From Parahaliea maris (GTDB lineage Bacteria > Pseudomonadota > Gammaproteobacteria > Pseudomonadales > Halieaceae), in assembly GCF_008064665.1 (NCBI RefSeq), contig NZ_VRZA01000004.1:310001-374000 (forward strand): a stretch of 64,000 bases of DNA, given 5' to 3'. Positions 52,401 to 61,132 of the stretch are shown one piece after another. Both the position numbers and the translations under genes were made by a program. The notes beneath the pieces were generated by a model that had not been told where the DNA came from, searched no databases, and saw only the letters and a list, made by a program, of their open reading frames with translations. Position 1 is the first letter of the stretch; every line of letters starts with the position of its first letter.

Positions 52401-54110
52401 ATGTCCTACCAGGCTCTGGCGCGCAAGTGGCGGCCCAAAAGTTTTCGCGAGATGGTGGGCCAGGAGCATGTGCTGAAGGCCCTCATCAACGCCCTGGATC
52501 ACGACCGCCTGCACCACGCCTACCTGTTCACCGGTACCCGCGGGGTCGGCAAGACCACCGTCGCGCGGATTTTTTCCAAGTGCCTGAACTGTGACGAGGG
52601 CGTCAGCTCCGAACCCTGTGGCAAGTGCGGCTCCTGCCTGGAAATCGCCGAGGGCCGCAGCGTCGACCTGCTGGAAGTGGATGCCGCCTCCCGTACCAAG
52701 GTGGAAGACACCCGGGAACTGCTGGAAAACGTGCAGTACGCGCCCACCCGGTCCCGCTACAAGATCTACCTCATCGACGAGGTGCACATGCTCTCCGCCA
52801 GCAGTTTCAACGCGCTGCTGAAAACCCTCGAGGAGCCGCCGCCCCACGTCAAATTCCTGCTGGCCACCACCGATCCGCAGAAACTGCCGGCGACCGTGCT
52901 GTCGCGCTGCCTGCAGTTCAACCTCAAGAACATGCCACCGGAGCAGGTGGTTGGGCACCTGCGGCACGTGCTGGAGCAGGAGATGGTGACCTTCGAGGAG
53001 CCGGCCCTGTGGCTGCTCGGGCGCGCCGCCGCGGGCAGTATGCGCGACGCCCTGAGCCTGACGGACCAGGCGATCGCGTTTGGCTCCGGTGCCCTGCGCG
53101 AAGCCGAAGTCCGGTCCATGCTCGGTACGGTAGACCTCACGTTTGTCTACCAGGTGCTGGAGGCCGTGGTCGACGGCGACCCCAGGGCGACCCTTGATGT
53201 GGTGGCCGCCATGGGCGAGCACGCCCCGGACTTTGAATCCAGCCTGGATGAACTCATTACCCTGTTGCACCGGGTGGCGTTGGCGCAGGTGGTGCCGGAC
53301 GCGGTGGACAACAGCTGGGGTGATGCCGAACGGGTGGCGGATCTCGCCCGCAGCATGACTCCCGAAGATGCCCAGCTTTACTACCAGATGGCGATCAACG
53401 GTAAACGGGACCTGCCCCTGGCCAGCGACCCCCGCAGCGGGTTCGAGATGATCCTGTTGCGAATGCTGGCCTTCCGGCCCGCCATCGCGGTGGAAACCCT
53501 GTCCAGTGCCGCCCCGGTGGGCGGCGGGGACACTGCCAGCCCCAGCCTTCAGGCCGCCGAGGGGGAGGGCGGCCCCAGCGCAAAAAAGCCTGAGTCCCTC
53601 GCGGCTCCGGAGGTTCCGGAGCCACCACCGTGGGATGAACCGGAGCCGGTTGCAACGGCGGCTCCAGAGCCTGCCGTGGCGGAAGCCCCGGCCCGGCCGG
53701 CGGATGCCATGCCTCTGTCCGCCCTGTCCCCCGCCAGCTGGCCTGACCTGCTGGAGCAACTCGGGCTGGTGGGCATTGTCTACAATATTGCCTCCAACTG
53801 TGAGCTGCGGGAGGTCGCGGGTAACGAACTGGCCTTCGTGCTCGACGAGCACAACGCAACGCTGTTCAACAGCGGCCATTCCGACCGCGTGCGGCTGGCC
53901 CTGCAGAACTATTTTGATACCGGGATCAGGGTGGCGATTACGGTCGGGCCGCTGGCCGGCGAAACCCCGGCCAGGCGCAGCCTGCGGCTGGCGGAGGAGC
54001 GACAGCGCGAGGCCGAGGCTGCCATCGAGGGCGATCCGGTGCTGCAGCGCCTGATCGAACGCTTCGACGGCGAGCTGGACCGGGCGTCCATCGCTCCCCT
54101 GGATAACTGA
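52401..54110 (+). CDS. dnaX: DNA polymerase III subunits tau and gamma
   Basis: The clamp-loader ATPase. Tau is 569 residues from ATG 52401 ([12 protein letters not shown], the canonical start). Visible are Walker [10 protein letters not shown], the zinc cysteines (CLNC, CGKCGSC), Walker B YLIDEVHM, and SRC (arginine finger LSRCLQF), then a proline/alanine-rich linker and the polymerase-binding tail. A slippery A-AAA-AAG at 53582-53588 followed by a -1 frame TGA (53591-53593) would yield gamma of 397 residues, with enhancing signals on both sides (separate entry). First gene of dnaX-ybaB-recR-rnd-ycgL-ycgN. Confidence 0.97.
   Translation: MSYQALARKWRPKSFREMVGQEHVLKALINALDHDRLHHAYLFTGTRGVGKTTVARIFSKCLNCDEGVSSEPCGKCGSCLEIAEGRSVDLLEVDAASRTKVEDTRELLENVQYAPTRSRYKIYLIDEVHMLSASSFNALLKTLEEPPPHVKFLLATTDPQKLPATVLSRCLQFNLKNMPPEQVVGHLRHVLEQEMVTFEEPALWLLGRAAAGSMRDALSLTDQAIAFGSGALREAEVRSMLGTVDLTFVYQVLEAVVDGDPRATLDVVAAMGEHAPDFESSLDELITLLHRVALAQVVPDAVDNSWGDAERVADLARSMTPEDAQLYYQMAINGKRDLPLASDPRSGFEMILLRMLAFRPAIAVETLSSAAPVGGGDTASPSLQAAEGEGGPSAKKPESLAAPEVPEPPPWDEPEPVATAAPEPAVAEAPARPADAMPLSALSPASWPDLLEQLGLVGIVYNIASNCELREVAGNELAFVLDEHNATLFNSGHSDRVRLALQNYFDTGIRVAITVGPLAGETPARRSLRLAEERQREAEAAIEGDPVLQRLIERFDGELDRASIAPLDN
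53559..53623 (+). promoter_or_regulatory. Programmed -1 ribosomal frameshift signal in dnaX
   Basis: Three elements are in order: a Shine-Dalgarno-like GAGGGGGAGGG (53559-53569), 12 bases later the zero-frame heptamer A AAA AAG (53582-53588), and 14 bases later a perfect 9-bp hairpin GGCTCCGGA/TCCGGAGCC with a GGT loop (53603-53623). The -1 frame stops after one more codon (GCC TGA). E. coli dnaX has the same heptamer and the same layout, and makes gamma this way. Confidence 0.85.
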
Positions 54111-54127
54111 AACACCGAGGAAAGATC

Positions 54128-54451
54128 ATGAAAGGCAACCTTTCGGACCTCATGCAGCAGGCCCAGAAAATGCAGGCTGACATGCAGAAGAAGCAGGAAG
54201 AACTAGCCCAGGCGGAAGTGACCGGTGAAGCGGCCGCCGGCCTGGTGAAAGTGGTGATGAACGGCCGTCACGATGTGCGCCGGGTAACGATCGACGACAG
54301 TGTGCTGTCGGAAGACAAGGGCATGCTGGAAGACCTGCTGGCCGCCGCGGTCAATGACGCCGTGCGCAAGGTCGAGGACAAGAACAAGGAGGCCATGTCG
54401 GGCCTCGCTGCCGGGCTGAACCTGCCCGGTGGATTCAAGATGCCGTTCTAG
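54128..54451 (+). CDS. ybaB: YbaB/EbfC family nucleoid-associated protein
   Basis: A 107-residue DNA-binding protein that forms tweezer-like dimers. Family strings: [26 protein letters not shown] at the start (quoted family pattern, residues 1-26 region), [17 protein letters not shown] and the closing [12 protein letters not shown]. Sits 17 bases after dnaX and nine before recR, the conserved gene order of gammaproteobacteria. ATG preceded by GAGGAAAG. Confidence 0.96.
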   Translation: MKGNLSDLMQQAQKMQADMQKKQEELAQAEVTGEAAAGLVKVVMNGRHDVRRVTIDDSVLSEDKGMLEDLLAAAVNDAVRKVEDKNKEAMSGLAAGLNLPGGFKMPF

Positions 54452-54460
54452 GCGCCCGCG

Positions 54461-55066
54461 ATGAAGTTCAGTCCCGCACTGCTGGAGCTGATAGAGGCCC
54501 TGCGCTGCCTGCCAGGTGTCGGGCCCAAGTCGGCCCAGCGCATGACCCTGCACCTGCTGGAGCACAACCGGGAAGGGGCCGAGGCACTGGCCCGGGCGCT
54601 CACCCAGGCGGTGGAGAAGGTGGATCACTGCCAGCGCTGTCGCAATTTCACCGAACTGGACATCTGCGAGATCTGTGCCGACAGCCGGCGCGATACCAGC
54701 ATCATCTGCGTGGTGGAAACCCCCGCCGATGTGCTGGCGGTGGAACAGAGTGGCAGTTACCGCGGTCTCTATTTCGTGTTGATGGGGCATTTGTCCCCGA
54801 TCGACGGTATCGGCCCTGCGGAAATCGGCCTCGACCGCTTCCAGCAGCGGGTGCTGGACGAGGGCATCGAGGAAGTCATTCTCGCCACCAACCCCACGGT
54901 GGAGGGCGAAGCCACCGCCTGGTACCTGACCGACATGCTGCTCCCCCGGGGGGTCCGCGTGTCCCGCATTGCTCACGGCGTACCCCTCGGAGGCGAGCTG
55001 GAATACGTTGACGGCAATACCCTGGCTCACGCCTTCAGCGGCCGGCGCGCCGTGGAGCAGGGTTAG
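54461..55066 (+). CDS. recR: Recombination mediator RecR
   Basis: With RecF/RecO loads RecA at gaps. The 201 residues contain the N-terminal helix-hairpin-helix ([18 protein letters not shown]), the four zinc cysteines ([16 protein letters not shown], residues about 57-72) and the Toprim domain ([14 protein letters not shown], then [20 protein letters not shown] in part). Length equals E. coli RecR. ATG 54461. Confidence 0.97.
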   Translation: MKFSPALLELIEALRCLPGVGPKSAQRMTLHLLEHNREGAEALARALTQAVEKVDHCQRCRNFTELDICEICADSRRDTSIICVVETPADVLAVEQSGSYRGLYFVLMGHLSPIDGIGPAEIGLDRFQQRVLDEGIEEVILATNPTVEGEATAWYLTDMLLPRGVRVSRIAHGVPLGGELEYVDGNTLAHAFSGRRAVEQG

Positions 55067-55089
55067 ATGAATCACAAGATGGAGCAGTA

Positions 55090-56238
55090 ATGAGTGCAGG
55101 AATGCCCAACTGGGAACTGGTAGAAGACGACGCGACCCTGCAGCGGGTGCTGCAGGACAATGCCGGCGCTGCCGCGGTGGCGGTGGACACGGAGTTCATG
55201 CGCCGCAATACCTTTTATCCGCAGATTGCCCTCCTGCAACTGTGTTTTGGGGACACCGCCTGGCTGGTGGATCCGCTGGCCATCAGCGATACCAGCGGCC
55301 TGGCTGCGTTGCTGACCGACCCTTCCGTGGTCAAGGTACTGCATTCGCCCAGCGAAGACCTGGAAGTGTTCAACAAGTGGCTGGGCGTGCAGCCGGATCC
55401 GCTGTTCGACACCCAGCGCGCTGCCGCCTTGCTGGACCGGGGCTTTGGCCTCGGCTACCGGGCACTGGTCGCTGCGGTCTGCGACGTGGACCTGCCCAAG
55501 GATGAAACCCGTTCCGACTGGCTGCAGCGCCCCCTGACCGAGGCCCAGTGTCACTACGCGGCGCAGGATGTGCTCTACCTGCTGGCGGTGTATCACGAGT
55601 TGCAGGCGGCCTGTGAGGCTGCGGGCAAAGTCGACTGGGTACTGGCCGACGGCGCCGATGCGACGGCCGCCCAGCAGGCGGGTCCGGAGCCGTACTACAC
55701 CCGTATCAAGAGTGGCTGGAAGCTGAATCCGCGCCAGCTCGGCGCCCTGGCCGCACTGTGCCAGTGGCGTGAGGACACCGCCCGTGAACGCGACAAGCCG
55801 CGGTCGTGGATTATCACCGACCAGGACTGCCTGCAGATCGCCCGGGCCTTGCCCCGCGACCGGGCCCAGTTGCGCGCCGCGGCAGAGTTGCAGCCCGCGG
55901 CCCAGCGCCGCTACGCCGACGCCATCCTGGAAGTGCTGGGCCAGCACGCGGAGCAGCCTGACTCGGCCATGCCGGCGCCATTGCCGGCACCACCCGGTGG
56001 CCGTGAGCGCGACCTGGCCAAACGTCTCAAGGGCAAGGCCCGAGCGCTGGCCGCTGAGCTGGAGGTGGCGCCGGAAATCCTGCTGAACAGCCGCGATTAC
56101 GACGCCCTGGTGCGTCGTGCCGGAAACGGAGAGGGCACGCCCATGCCACGGCACTGGCAGGGCTGGCGGCGCGAGCGGGTGATCGACCCGCTGGTCCGCT
56201 TTCTCGCGGAGCACGGGTTCAAGGAGAGTGGGGCATGA
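55090..56238 (+). CDS. rnd: Ribonuclease D
   Basis: A 3'-to-5' exoribonuclease that trims tRNA ends. The 382 residues have the DEDD exonuclease domain (AVDTEFMRRNTFYPQ with Asp and Glu; VLHSPSEDLEVF with Asp; the YAAQDVLYLL Tyr/Asp motif) and an HRDC domain (about 210-290). ATG 55090 follows GGAG. Overlaps ycgL by four bases. Length matches the family (375 in E. coli). Confidence 0.95.
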   Translation: MSAGMPNWELVEDDATLQRVLQDNAGAAAVAVDTEFMRRNTFYPQIALLQLCFGDTAWLVDPLAISDTSGLAALLTDPSVVKVLHSPSEDLEVFNKWLGVQPDPLFDTQRAAALLDRGFGLGYRALVAAVCDVDLPKDETRSDWLQRPLTEAQCHYAAQDVLYLLAVYHELQAACEAAGKVDWVLADGADATAAQQAGPEPYYTRIKSGWKLNPRQLGALAALCQWREDTARERDKPRSWIITDQDCLQIARALPRDRAQLRAAAELQPAAQRRYADAILEVLGQHAEQPDSAMPAPLPAPPGGRERDLAKRLKGKARALAAELEVAPEILLNSRDYDALVRRAGNGEGTPMPRHWQGWRRERVIDPLVRFLAEHGFKESGA

Positions 56239-56507
56239 AGCGCCTGTGTGAAATCTTCCGCAGCTCCCGCAAGGAAGAGATGTACCTTTACGTTGACCGG
56301 GCCCGTGGGCTGGCCGATGTCCCGGAGGCATTGATGGCCCAGTTCGGCGAACCGCGCTCGGTAATGGTGCTGATGCTCGATTCCGGGCGCAAACTGGCCC
56401 GGGCCGATGCCGCCGAGGTCCTGGACAAAATCGAACAGCAGGGTTTCTACCTGCAGATGCCGCCCTCCGAGGCCGAGTTGCGCCGGCGCGAGCGCGCCGA
56501 TGGCTGA
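56235..56507 (+). CDS. ycgL: YcgL domain protein
   Basis: A 90-residue protein with the YcgL pattern: CEIFRSSRKEEMYLYVDRA, VPEALMAQFGEP and KIEQQGFYLQMPP. A compact alpha/beta domain of unknown function, conserved next to rnd in gammaproteobacteria. Its ATG overlaps the rnd stop (ATGA) and its own stop overlaps the ycgN start, so three genes are translationally linked. Confidence 0.95.
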   Translation: MKRLCEIFRSSRKEEMYLYVDRARGLADVPEALMAQFGEPRSVMVLMLDSGRKLARADAAEVLDKIEQQGFYLQMPPSEAELRRRERADG

Positions 56508-56937
56508 CTGGTTCAACACCCTGCCACTGGAGGCACTGGACCGCCAGCAGTGGGAGGCCCTGTGTGACGGCTGCGCCAAGTGCTGCCTGCACAAGCTGGA
56601 AGACGAGGACAGCGGCGAGGTGTACTACACCAAGGTGCGCTGCCGTTACCTCGACGAGGACAACTGCCGCTGCAGCGATTATGAGCGGCGCTCGGTACTG
56701 GTGCCGAACTGCGTTCACCTCACGGTCGAGAACAGCGCCGAGTTCGACTGGCTGCCCAGCACCTGCGCCTATCGCCTGCGGGCCCACGGTGAGCCACTGC
56801 CCGAATGGCATCCGCTGGTGTCGGGCGATCGCGACAGCGTCCACCGGGCCGGGGTATCGATCCGGGGGCGGGCGATCTCGGATGAATATGTACATCCCGA
56901 TGGTTATGATGAGCACATCATTACCTGGGTCGAGTAG
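56500..56937 (+). CDS. ycgN: YcgN/YkgJ-type cysteine cluster protein
   Basis: A 145-residue protein with the cysteine-rich UPF0260 signature: CDGCAKCCLHKLED near residues 22-35, CRYLDEDNCRCSDYERR and PNCVHL, in all about eight cysteines likely to bind zinc or an iron-sulfur cluster. Function unknown. The ATG at 56500 overlaps the ycgL stop (ATGGCTGA); the longer frame from 56407 lies inside ycgL. Last member of the dnaX operon. Confidence 0.93.
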   Translation: MADWFNTLPLEALDRQQWEALCDGCAKCCLHKLEDEDSGEVYYTKVRCRYLDEDNCRCSDYERRSVLVPNCVHLTVENSAEFDWLPSTCAYRLRAHGEPLPEWHPLVSGDRDSVHRAGVSIRGRAISDEYVHPDGYDEHIITWVE

Positions 56938-56948
56938 GGGAGATACCT

Positions 56949-57323
56949 GTGCTGAATGACCAGAGCTACCACATCGCCATGGCCGCCTATCTCGGCGCGG
57001 CGGTGCTGGCGCTGTTGCTGTTTGCGTTCTGGCTGCGCCATACCTGGCGCCCGGCCTGGATCGGCCTGGTGGTACTGTGCGGTGCCGCCGTGCTCCTGAC
57101 GCCGGCCTATCCCGATGCGGAGGTGGAAACCCTGGCCCCGGCCCTGATCGTGGCCGTCTTCCAGTGGCTCACCATCGACCAGGCGGCCGCGGCCCATGCC
57201 CTGCGGCCCCTCGGCTTCATGCTGGGGGCTGCACTGGTGCTGTCCCTGTTGCTGGGGTTGACGGTGCTTCGGCACCGGGGCCACAAGGTAACGGCCGAAG
57301 CACCGGAGACGGCGGAGCCCTGA
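56949..57323 (+). CDS. Small inner-membrane protein of unknown function
   Basis: A 124-residue protein, not recognised. Three hydrophobic segments (about 10-29, 35-51 and 85-107) separated by a short acidic/alanine loop, ending in a charged tail. GTG start at 56949, six bases after GGGGAG. It lies 11 bases after ycgN and 11 bases before a secreted VWA protein, so it probably belongs to the VWA-MoxR group or to the end of the dnaX transcript. Confidence 0.75.
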   Translation: MLNDQSYHIAMAAYLGAAVLALLLFAFWLRHTWRPAWIGLVVLCGAAVLLTPAYPDAEVETLAPALIVAVFQWLTIDQAAAAHALRPLGFMLGAALVLSLLLGLTVLRHRGHKVTAEAPETAEP

Positions 57324-57334
57324 GACACGCATCG

Positions 57335-58888
57335 ATGAGGTTTATCCCTGACCTGCCCCGTACTCTGCGTGGGTTGCTACTGCCGCTGGTGATGCTGCTG
57401 CCCCTGCTGGTGCAGGCGGATCCCTCGGCCCGCGCCCTCAAGCCCGACCTGCGCCTGCTGATTGATATCTCCGGCAGCATGAAGGAATCGGATCCCGACA
57501 ACCTGCGGGCTCCCGCACTGGAACTGATTGTGCGCTTGCTGCCCGATGGTGCCCGCGCCGGGGTATGGACCTTCGGTGAAACGGTCGAAGTGCTGGTGCC
57601 TCACGGCGAGGTGGACAGCAACTGGCGCGAGCAGGCCAGGGCCGCGGTCGCCGCCATCGACAACTCCGGCCAGCGCACCAATATTCCCGCGGCACTGGCG
57701 GCGGCTACCTACGATATCGGCAGCATGGACCCCAGTTACCGCAGCAGTATCGTCCTGTTGACCGACGGCAAGGTGGATGTATCGACTTCGCCCATGGCCA
57801 ATGCGGCCGCGGCCCGCAAGGTGCTGGCGGAAACCGCGCCGCGCCTGGGAGCGACCGGCATCCCGGTGCACACCATCGCCCTGTCCGATGAGGCGGACTG
57901 GCACTTCCTCAGTTCGCTGGCGGAAGAGAGCAGGGGGCTCGCGGAGAAGGCCAGGACGGCCGATGCCCTGTCGGGCATCTTTGTCCAGTCACTGGAAATG
58001 GTGGCGCCTGCCGCCCAGGTGCCGCTGAAAGGCGGGCGCTTCGAGATCGACGACAGCGTGGAGGAGTTCACTGCCCTGCTGTTTTACGGCGCCATGCAAC
58101 CGGCCCTGTCCTTGCGTGGCCCCGATGGAGCGATTTATCTGCCGGGACGGGATGCAGGCGCGGACTGGTTCGTCGCCGACCGCTTCGCCCTGGTCACCGT
58201 CAGGTCACCTGCACCCGGGGTGTGGACGCTGGAAGCGCCGGGTGACGCCAGGGTCCGGGTCACGGTGATTGCCGACCTCAACCTGGAAGTGGACCCCCTC
58301 CCCAACAGTATGCCGGCGGGCCGGGTCAGTGAACTCGGGCTGCGCCTGCGCGATGGCGACGCGGTGATTCGGGACCCCGAATTACTGCGCCTGTTCAACA
58401 TCAGTATCGATATCAGCGGGCCCCGCAATTACCGCCAGCACATCGACGTGAGCGGGAGCTACCCGTTACCGGAAAATGGCGAGTACCGGGTGACCATTCC
58501 GGCACTGGACTACGGTGGCCGCTACCAGTTGCTGGCCAGGGTGTCCGGCCAGACCCTGCAGCGCGAACTGCCGATGCATGTGGAGGTGCACGCGGGGCCG
58601 AGTGAAGACGCGATCAGCTCGCGGCCCGCCGAGCTGCCCGACGCCAGCCTCCAGGGGCCTTTGCTGACCCTGGTCGGTGTACTGGTGTTTGTGGCGCTGC
58701 TGGCCTGGTGGATATCGCGCCGCCGCCGTCGCCGCCGCCTGGCCCTGTGGGAACGCCGTTTTCGCGACGCTTCCGCGGGGGAGGGTGAACCGGTCCTCCA
58801 GGGCCTGCGCGCCGATGCCGACGCCCTCCCAGACACGCTCTCAGACACCCTCCCAGACAACCTCCCAGACCAGCGGGACCAGCGCTGA
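57335..58888 (+). CDS. Membrane-anchored von Willebrand factor A protein
   Basis: 517 residues: signal peptide (1-28, cleavage after VQA), a VWA domain with MIDAS motif DISGSMKES (Asp44, Ser46, Ser48) and TDGKVD further on, a beta-rich middle, a C-terminal membrane helix (about 445-463, LLTLVGVLVFVALLAWWI), then a run of arginines and a repetitive acidic tail (LPDTLSDTLPDNLPD). The domain faces the periplasm. Such proteins occur with MoxR ATPases and may help assemble or inspect cell-surface or metalloprotein complexes. ATG 57335; a longer frame from 57077 runs inside the previous gene. Confidence 0.85.
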   Translation: MRFIPDLPRTLRGLLLPLVMLLPLLVQADPSARALKPDLRLLIDISGSMKESDPDNLRAPALELIVRLLPDGARAGVWTFGETVEVLVPHGEVDSNWREQARAAVAAIDNSGQRTNIPAALAAATYDIGSMDPSYRSSIVLLTDGKVDVSTSPMANAAAARKVLAETAPRLGATGIPVHTIALSDEADWHFLSSLAEESRGLAEKARTADALSGIFVQSLEMVAPAAQVPLKGGRFEIDDSVEEFTALLFYGAMQPALSLRGPDGAIYLPGRDAGADWFVADRFALVTVRSPAPGVWTLEAPGDARVRVTVIADLNLEVDPLPNSMPAGRVSELGLRLRDGDAVIRDPELLRLFNISIDISGPRNYRQHIDVSGSYPLPENGEYRVTIPALDYGGRYQLLARVSGQTLQRELPMHVEVHAGPSEDAISSRPAELPDASLQGPLLTLVGVLVFVALLAWWISRRRRRRRLALWERRFRDASAGEGEPVLQGLRADADALPDTLSDTLPDNLPDQRDQR

Positions 58889-58957
58889 CGCGCTTGCACG
58901 GGCCGCCGCTGCTCGCTACCCTTGTGGGCTTTGCCTGATCTTATGACGGAAGATGCG

Positions 58958-59818
58958 ATGACAACCAATGGCACGAAATTCGAGGGGACCGATCGCTACG
59001 TAGCGACCGAGGACCTGCGCATGGCGGTGAACGCCGCAGTCACCCTGCAGCGCCCGCTGCTGATCAAGGGGGAGCCCGGCACCGGCAAGACCATGCTGGC
59101 GGAGGAAGTGGCCGACGGCCTGGGCAAACGCCTGATCCAGTGGCACATCAAGTCCACCACCAAGGCGCAACAGGGCCTGTACGAGTACGACGCCGTGTCC
59201 CGTCTGCGTGACTCCCAGCTGGGCGACGAGAAGGTCCAGGACATCGCCAATTACATCAAGAAGGGCAAACTGTGGGAGGCCTTCGATGCCGACGAGCAGG
59301 TGGTCCTGCTGATCGACGAGATCGACAAGGCCGATATCGAGTTTCCCAACGACCTGCTGGTGGAACTCGATCGCATGGAGTTCTTCGTCTACGAGACCGG
59401 CGAAACCATCAAGGCGAAGCACCGCCCGATCATCATCATTACCTCCAACAACGAGAAGGAACTGCCAGACGCCTTCCTGCGCCGCTGCTTCTTCCACTTC
59501 ATCAACTTCCCCGATCGCGACACCATGCGCCAGATCGTGGATGTGCACTATCCGGGCATCGCCCAGGAACTGGTGCAGGAAGCGCTGGAAGTGTTCTTTG
59601 ATGTGCGCGGCATTCCCGGGTTGAAGAAGAAACCCTCGACGTCGGAACTCATCGACTGGCTCAAACTGCTGATGGCCGATGACATTCCCGACGAACTGCT
59701 GAAGGAGCGCGACCCGACCAAGGCGATTCCGCCGCTGTACGGTGCGCTGCTCAAAAACGAGCAGGATGTGCACCTGCTTGAGCGACTGGCCTTCATGCAC
59801 CGCCGGGAAAGCCGCTAG
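58958..59818 (+). CDS. MoxR-family AAA+ ATPase
   Basis: A 286-residue AAA+ protein with Walker A GEPGTGKT (38-45), Walker B VVLLIDE (115-121), sensor ITSNNEKELPDAFLRRC and the arginine-finger region of MoxR/CbbQ-type chaperones. Members work with VWA proteins to mature or activate enzymes. I chose ATG 58958 with GGAAG six bases upstream; in-frame ATG 58943 and an upstream frame to 58922 are alternatives. The CoxE-like VWA partner starts 20 bases after the stop. Confidence 0.92.
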   Translation: MTTNGTKFEGTDRYVATEDLRMAVNAAVTLQRPLLIKGEPGTGKTMLAEEVADGLGKRLIQWHIKSTTKAQQGLYEYDAVSRLRDSQLGDEKVQDIANYIKKGKLWEAFDADEQVVLLIDEIDKADIEFPNDLLVELDRMEFFVYETGETIKAKHRPIIIITSNNEKELPDAFLRRCFFHFINFPDRDTMRQIVDVHYPGIAQELVQEALEVFFDVRGIPGLKKKPSTSELIDWLKLLMADDIPDELLKERDPTKAIPPLYGALLKNEQDVHLLERLAFMHRRESR

Positions 59819-59838
59819 ACCGGCATAGGCAGGACCTC

Positions 59839-61014
59839 ATGCTGATCAACTTTTTTCACGGCTTGCGCGACGCCGGCGTTCCGGTCACCACCCGCGAACT
59901 GCTCGACCTCATGGAGGGCCTGAAGCAGCACGTGGCCTTCGGCAGTGTCGACGAGTTCTATTTTTTCAGCCGCACCTGCATGGTGAAGGATGAAAAGTAC
60001 TTCGACCGCTTCGACCGCGCTTTCGGCCTGCATTTTCGCGACCTGGAACAACTCGACGACATCATCGAGGCACTGATTCCGGACGACTGGTTGCGCAACG
60101 AGTTCATGAAGAACCTGTCCGAGGAAGAGAAAGCGAAAATTGAGTCCCTCGGCGGCCTGGAAAAGCTGATCGAGGAGTTCAAGAAGCGACTCGAGGAGCA
60201 GAAGAAGCGCCACGAGGGCGGCAACAAGTGGATCGGTACCGGGGGCACTTCGCCCTTCGGCCAGCAGGGCTACCACCCGGAAGGCATTCGTGTCGGACCC
60301 AACGGCGGCAACAAGAAAGCGGTCAAGGTGTGGGACCGGCGCGACTTCAAGAATCTCGATGACAGCGTGGAACTCGGGACCCGCAATATCAAGGTGGCCC
60401 TGCGCCGCTTGAGAAAATTTGCCCGCACCGGCGCGGCGGACGAACTCGACCTGGACGACACCATCCGCTCCACCGCCCGCAATGCCGGGCTGCTGGATAT
60501 CAAGATGGTGCCCGAGCGGCACAATGCGGTGAAAGTGCTGATTTTCTTTGACGTGGGCGGCTCCATGGATCCCCACGTCAAGGTCTGCGAGGAGCTGTTC
60601 TCGGCCGCTCGCACCGAGTTCAAGCACATGGAGTATTTCTACTTCCACAACTTCATCTACGAGAGCGTCTGGCGCAACAACATCCGCCGCCACAACGAGC
60701 GCACCTCGCTGCTCGACGTGATGCACAAGTACAGCCACGACTACAAGGTGATCTTTGTCGGCGACGCCGCCATGTCGCCCTATGAGATCGTCCAGCCCGG
60801 TGGTTCCGTGGAGCACTGGAACGAGGAGTCGGGCGAGGTGTGGATGCGGCGCCTGCGGGAAACCTACGAAAAAGTCATCTGGATCAATCCGGTTCCCAAG
60901 GAAGAGTGGGAGTGGACCCAATCCACCGCCATGACCAACCAGCTGCTGGAAGGCCACATGTACCCCCTGACCCTCAAGGGCCTGGAAGAGGGGATGGGTT
61001 ACCTCTCCAAGTAA
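59839..61014 (+). CDS. CoxE-like VWA domain protein, MoxR partner
   Basis: A 391-residue cytoplasmic protein: a helical N-terminal half with a charged coiled stretch (about 95-125), then a VWA domain whose MIDAS motif reads DVGGSM (Asp238 to Ser242, Gly in place of the first Ser). The N-terminal LINFFHGLRDAGVPVTTRELLDL and the closing LKGLEEGMGYLS are typical of the COG3552 group found beside MoxR genes (quoted in part). Probably forms a chaperone complex with the preceding ATPase; the client is not evident. ATG 59839 after GGCAGGA. Confidence 0.9.
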   Translation: MLINFFHGLRDAGVPVTTRELLDLMEGLKQHVAFGSVDEFYFFSRTCMVKDEKYFDRFDRAFGLHFRDLEQLDDIIEALIPDDWLRNEFMKNLSEEEKAKIESLGGLEKLIEEFKKRLEEQKKRHEGGNKWIGTGGTSPFGQQGYHPEGIRVGPNGGNKKAVKVWDRRDFKNLDDSVELGTRNIKVALRRLRKFARTGAADELDLDDTIRSTARNAGLLDIKMVPERHNAVKVLIFFDVGGSMDPHVKVCEELFSAARTEFKHMEYFYFHNFIYESVWRNNIRRHNERTSLLDVMHKYSHDYKVIFVGDAAMSPYEIVQPGGSVEHWNEESGEVWMRRLRETYEKVIWINPVPKEEWEWTQSTAMTNQLLEGHMYPLTLKGLEEGMGYLSK

Positions 61015-61132
61015 CGCGTTGTGCGCCAGGGCGCCCTCTCGCTGCGACGGGCATGCTGTTGTCGGCCGTACCGACACAGTAAGCTGATACTTTTTAGTGC
61101 AGCGTACCCGAGCAGATTGGGGGAGCCTCTTG

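Noticed and set aside
52215-53879. 554-codon minus-strand frame opposite dnaX
   Set aside because: Antisense shadow of dnaX; no homology pattern.
61060-61076. Short inverted repeat TGTCGG/CCGACA after the CoxE-like gene, possible terminator
   Set aside because: Only 6 bp and no T run directly after it; could be chance in GC-rich sequence.
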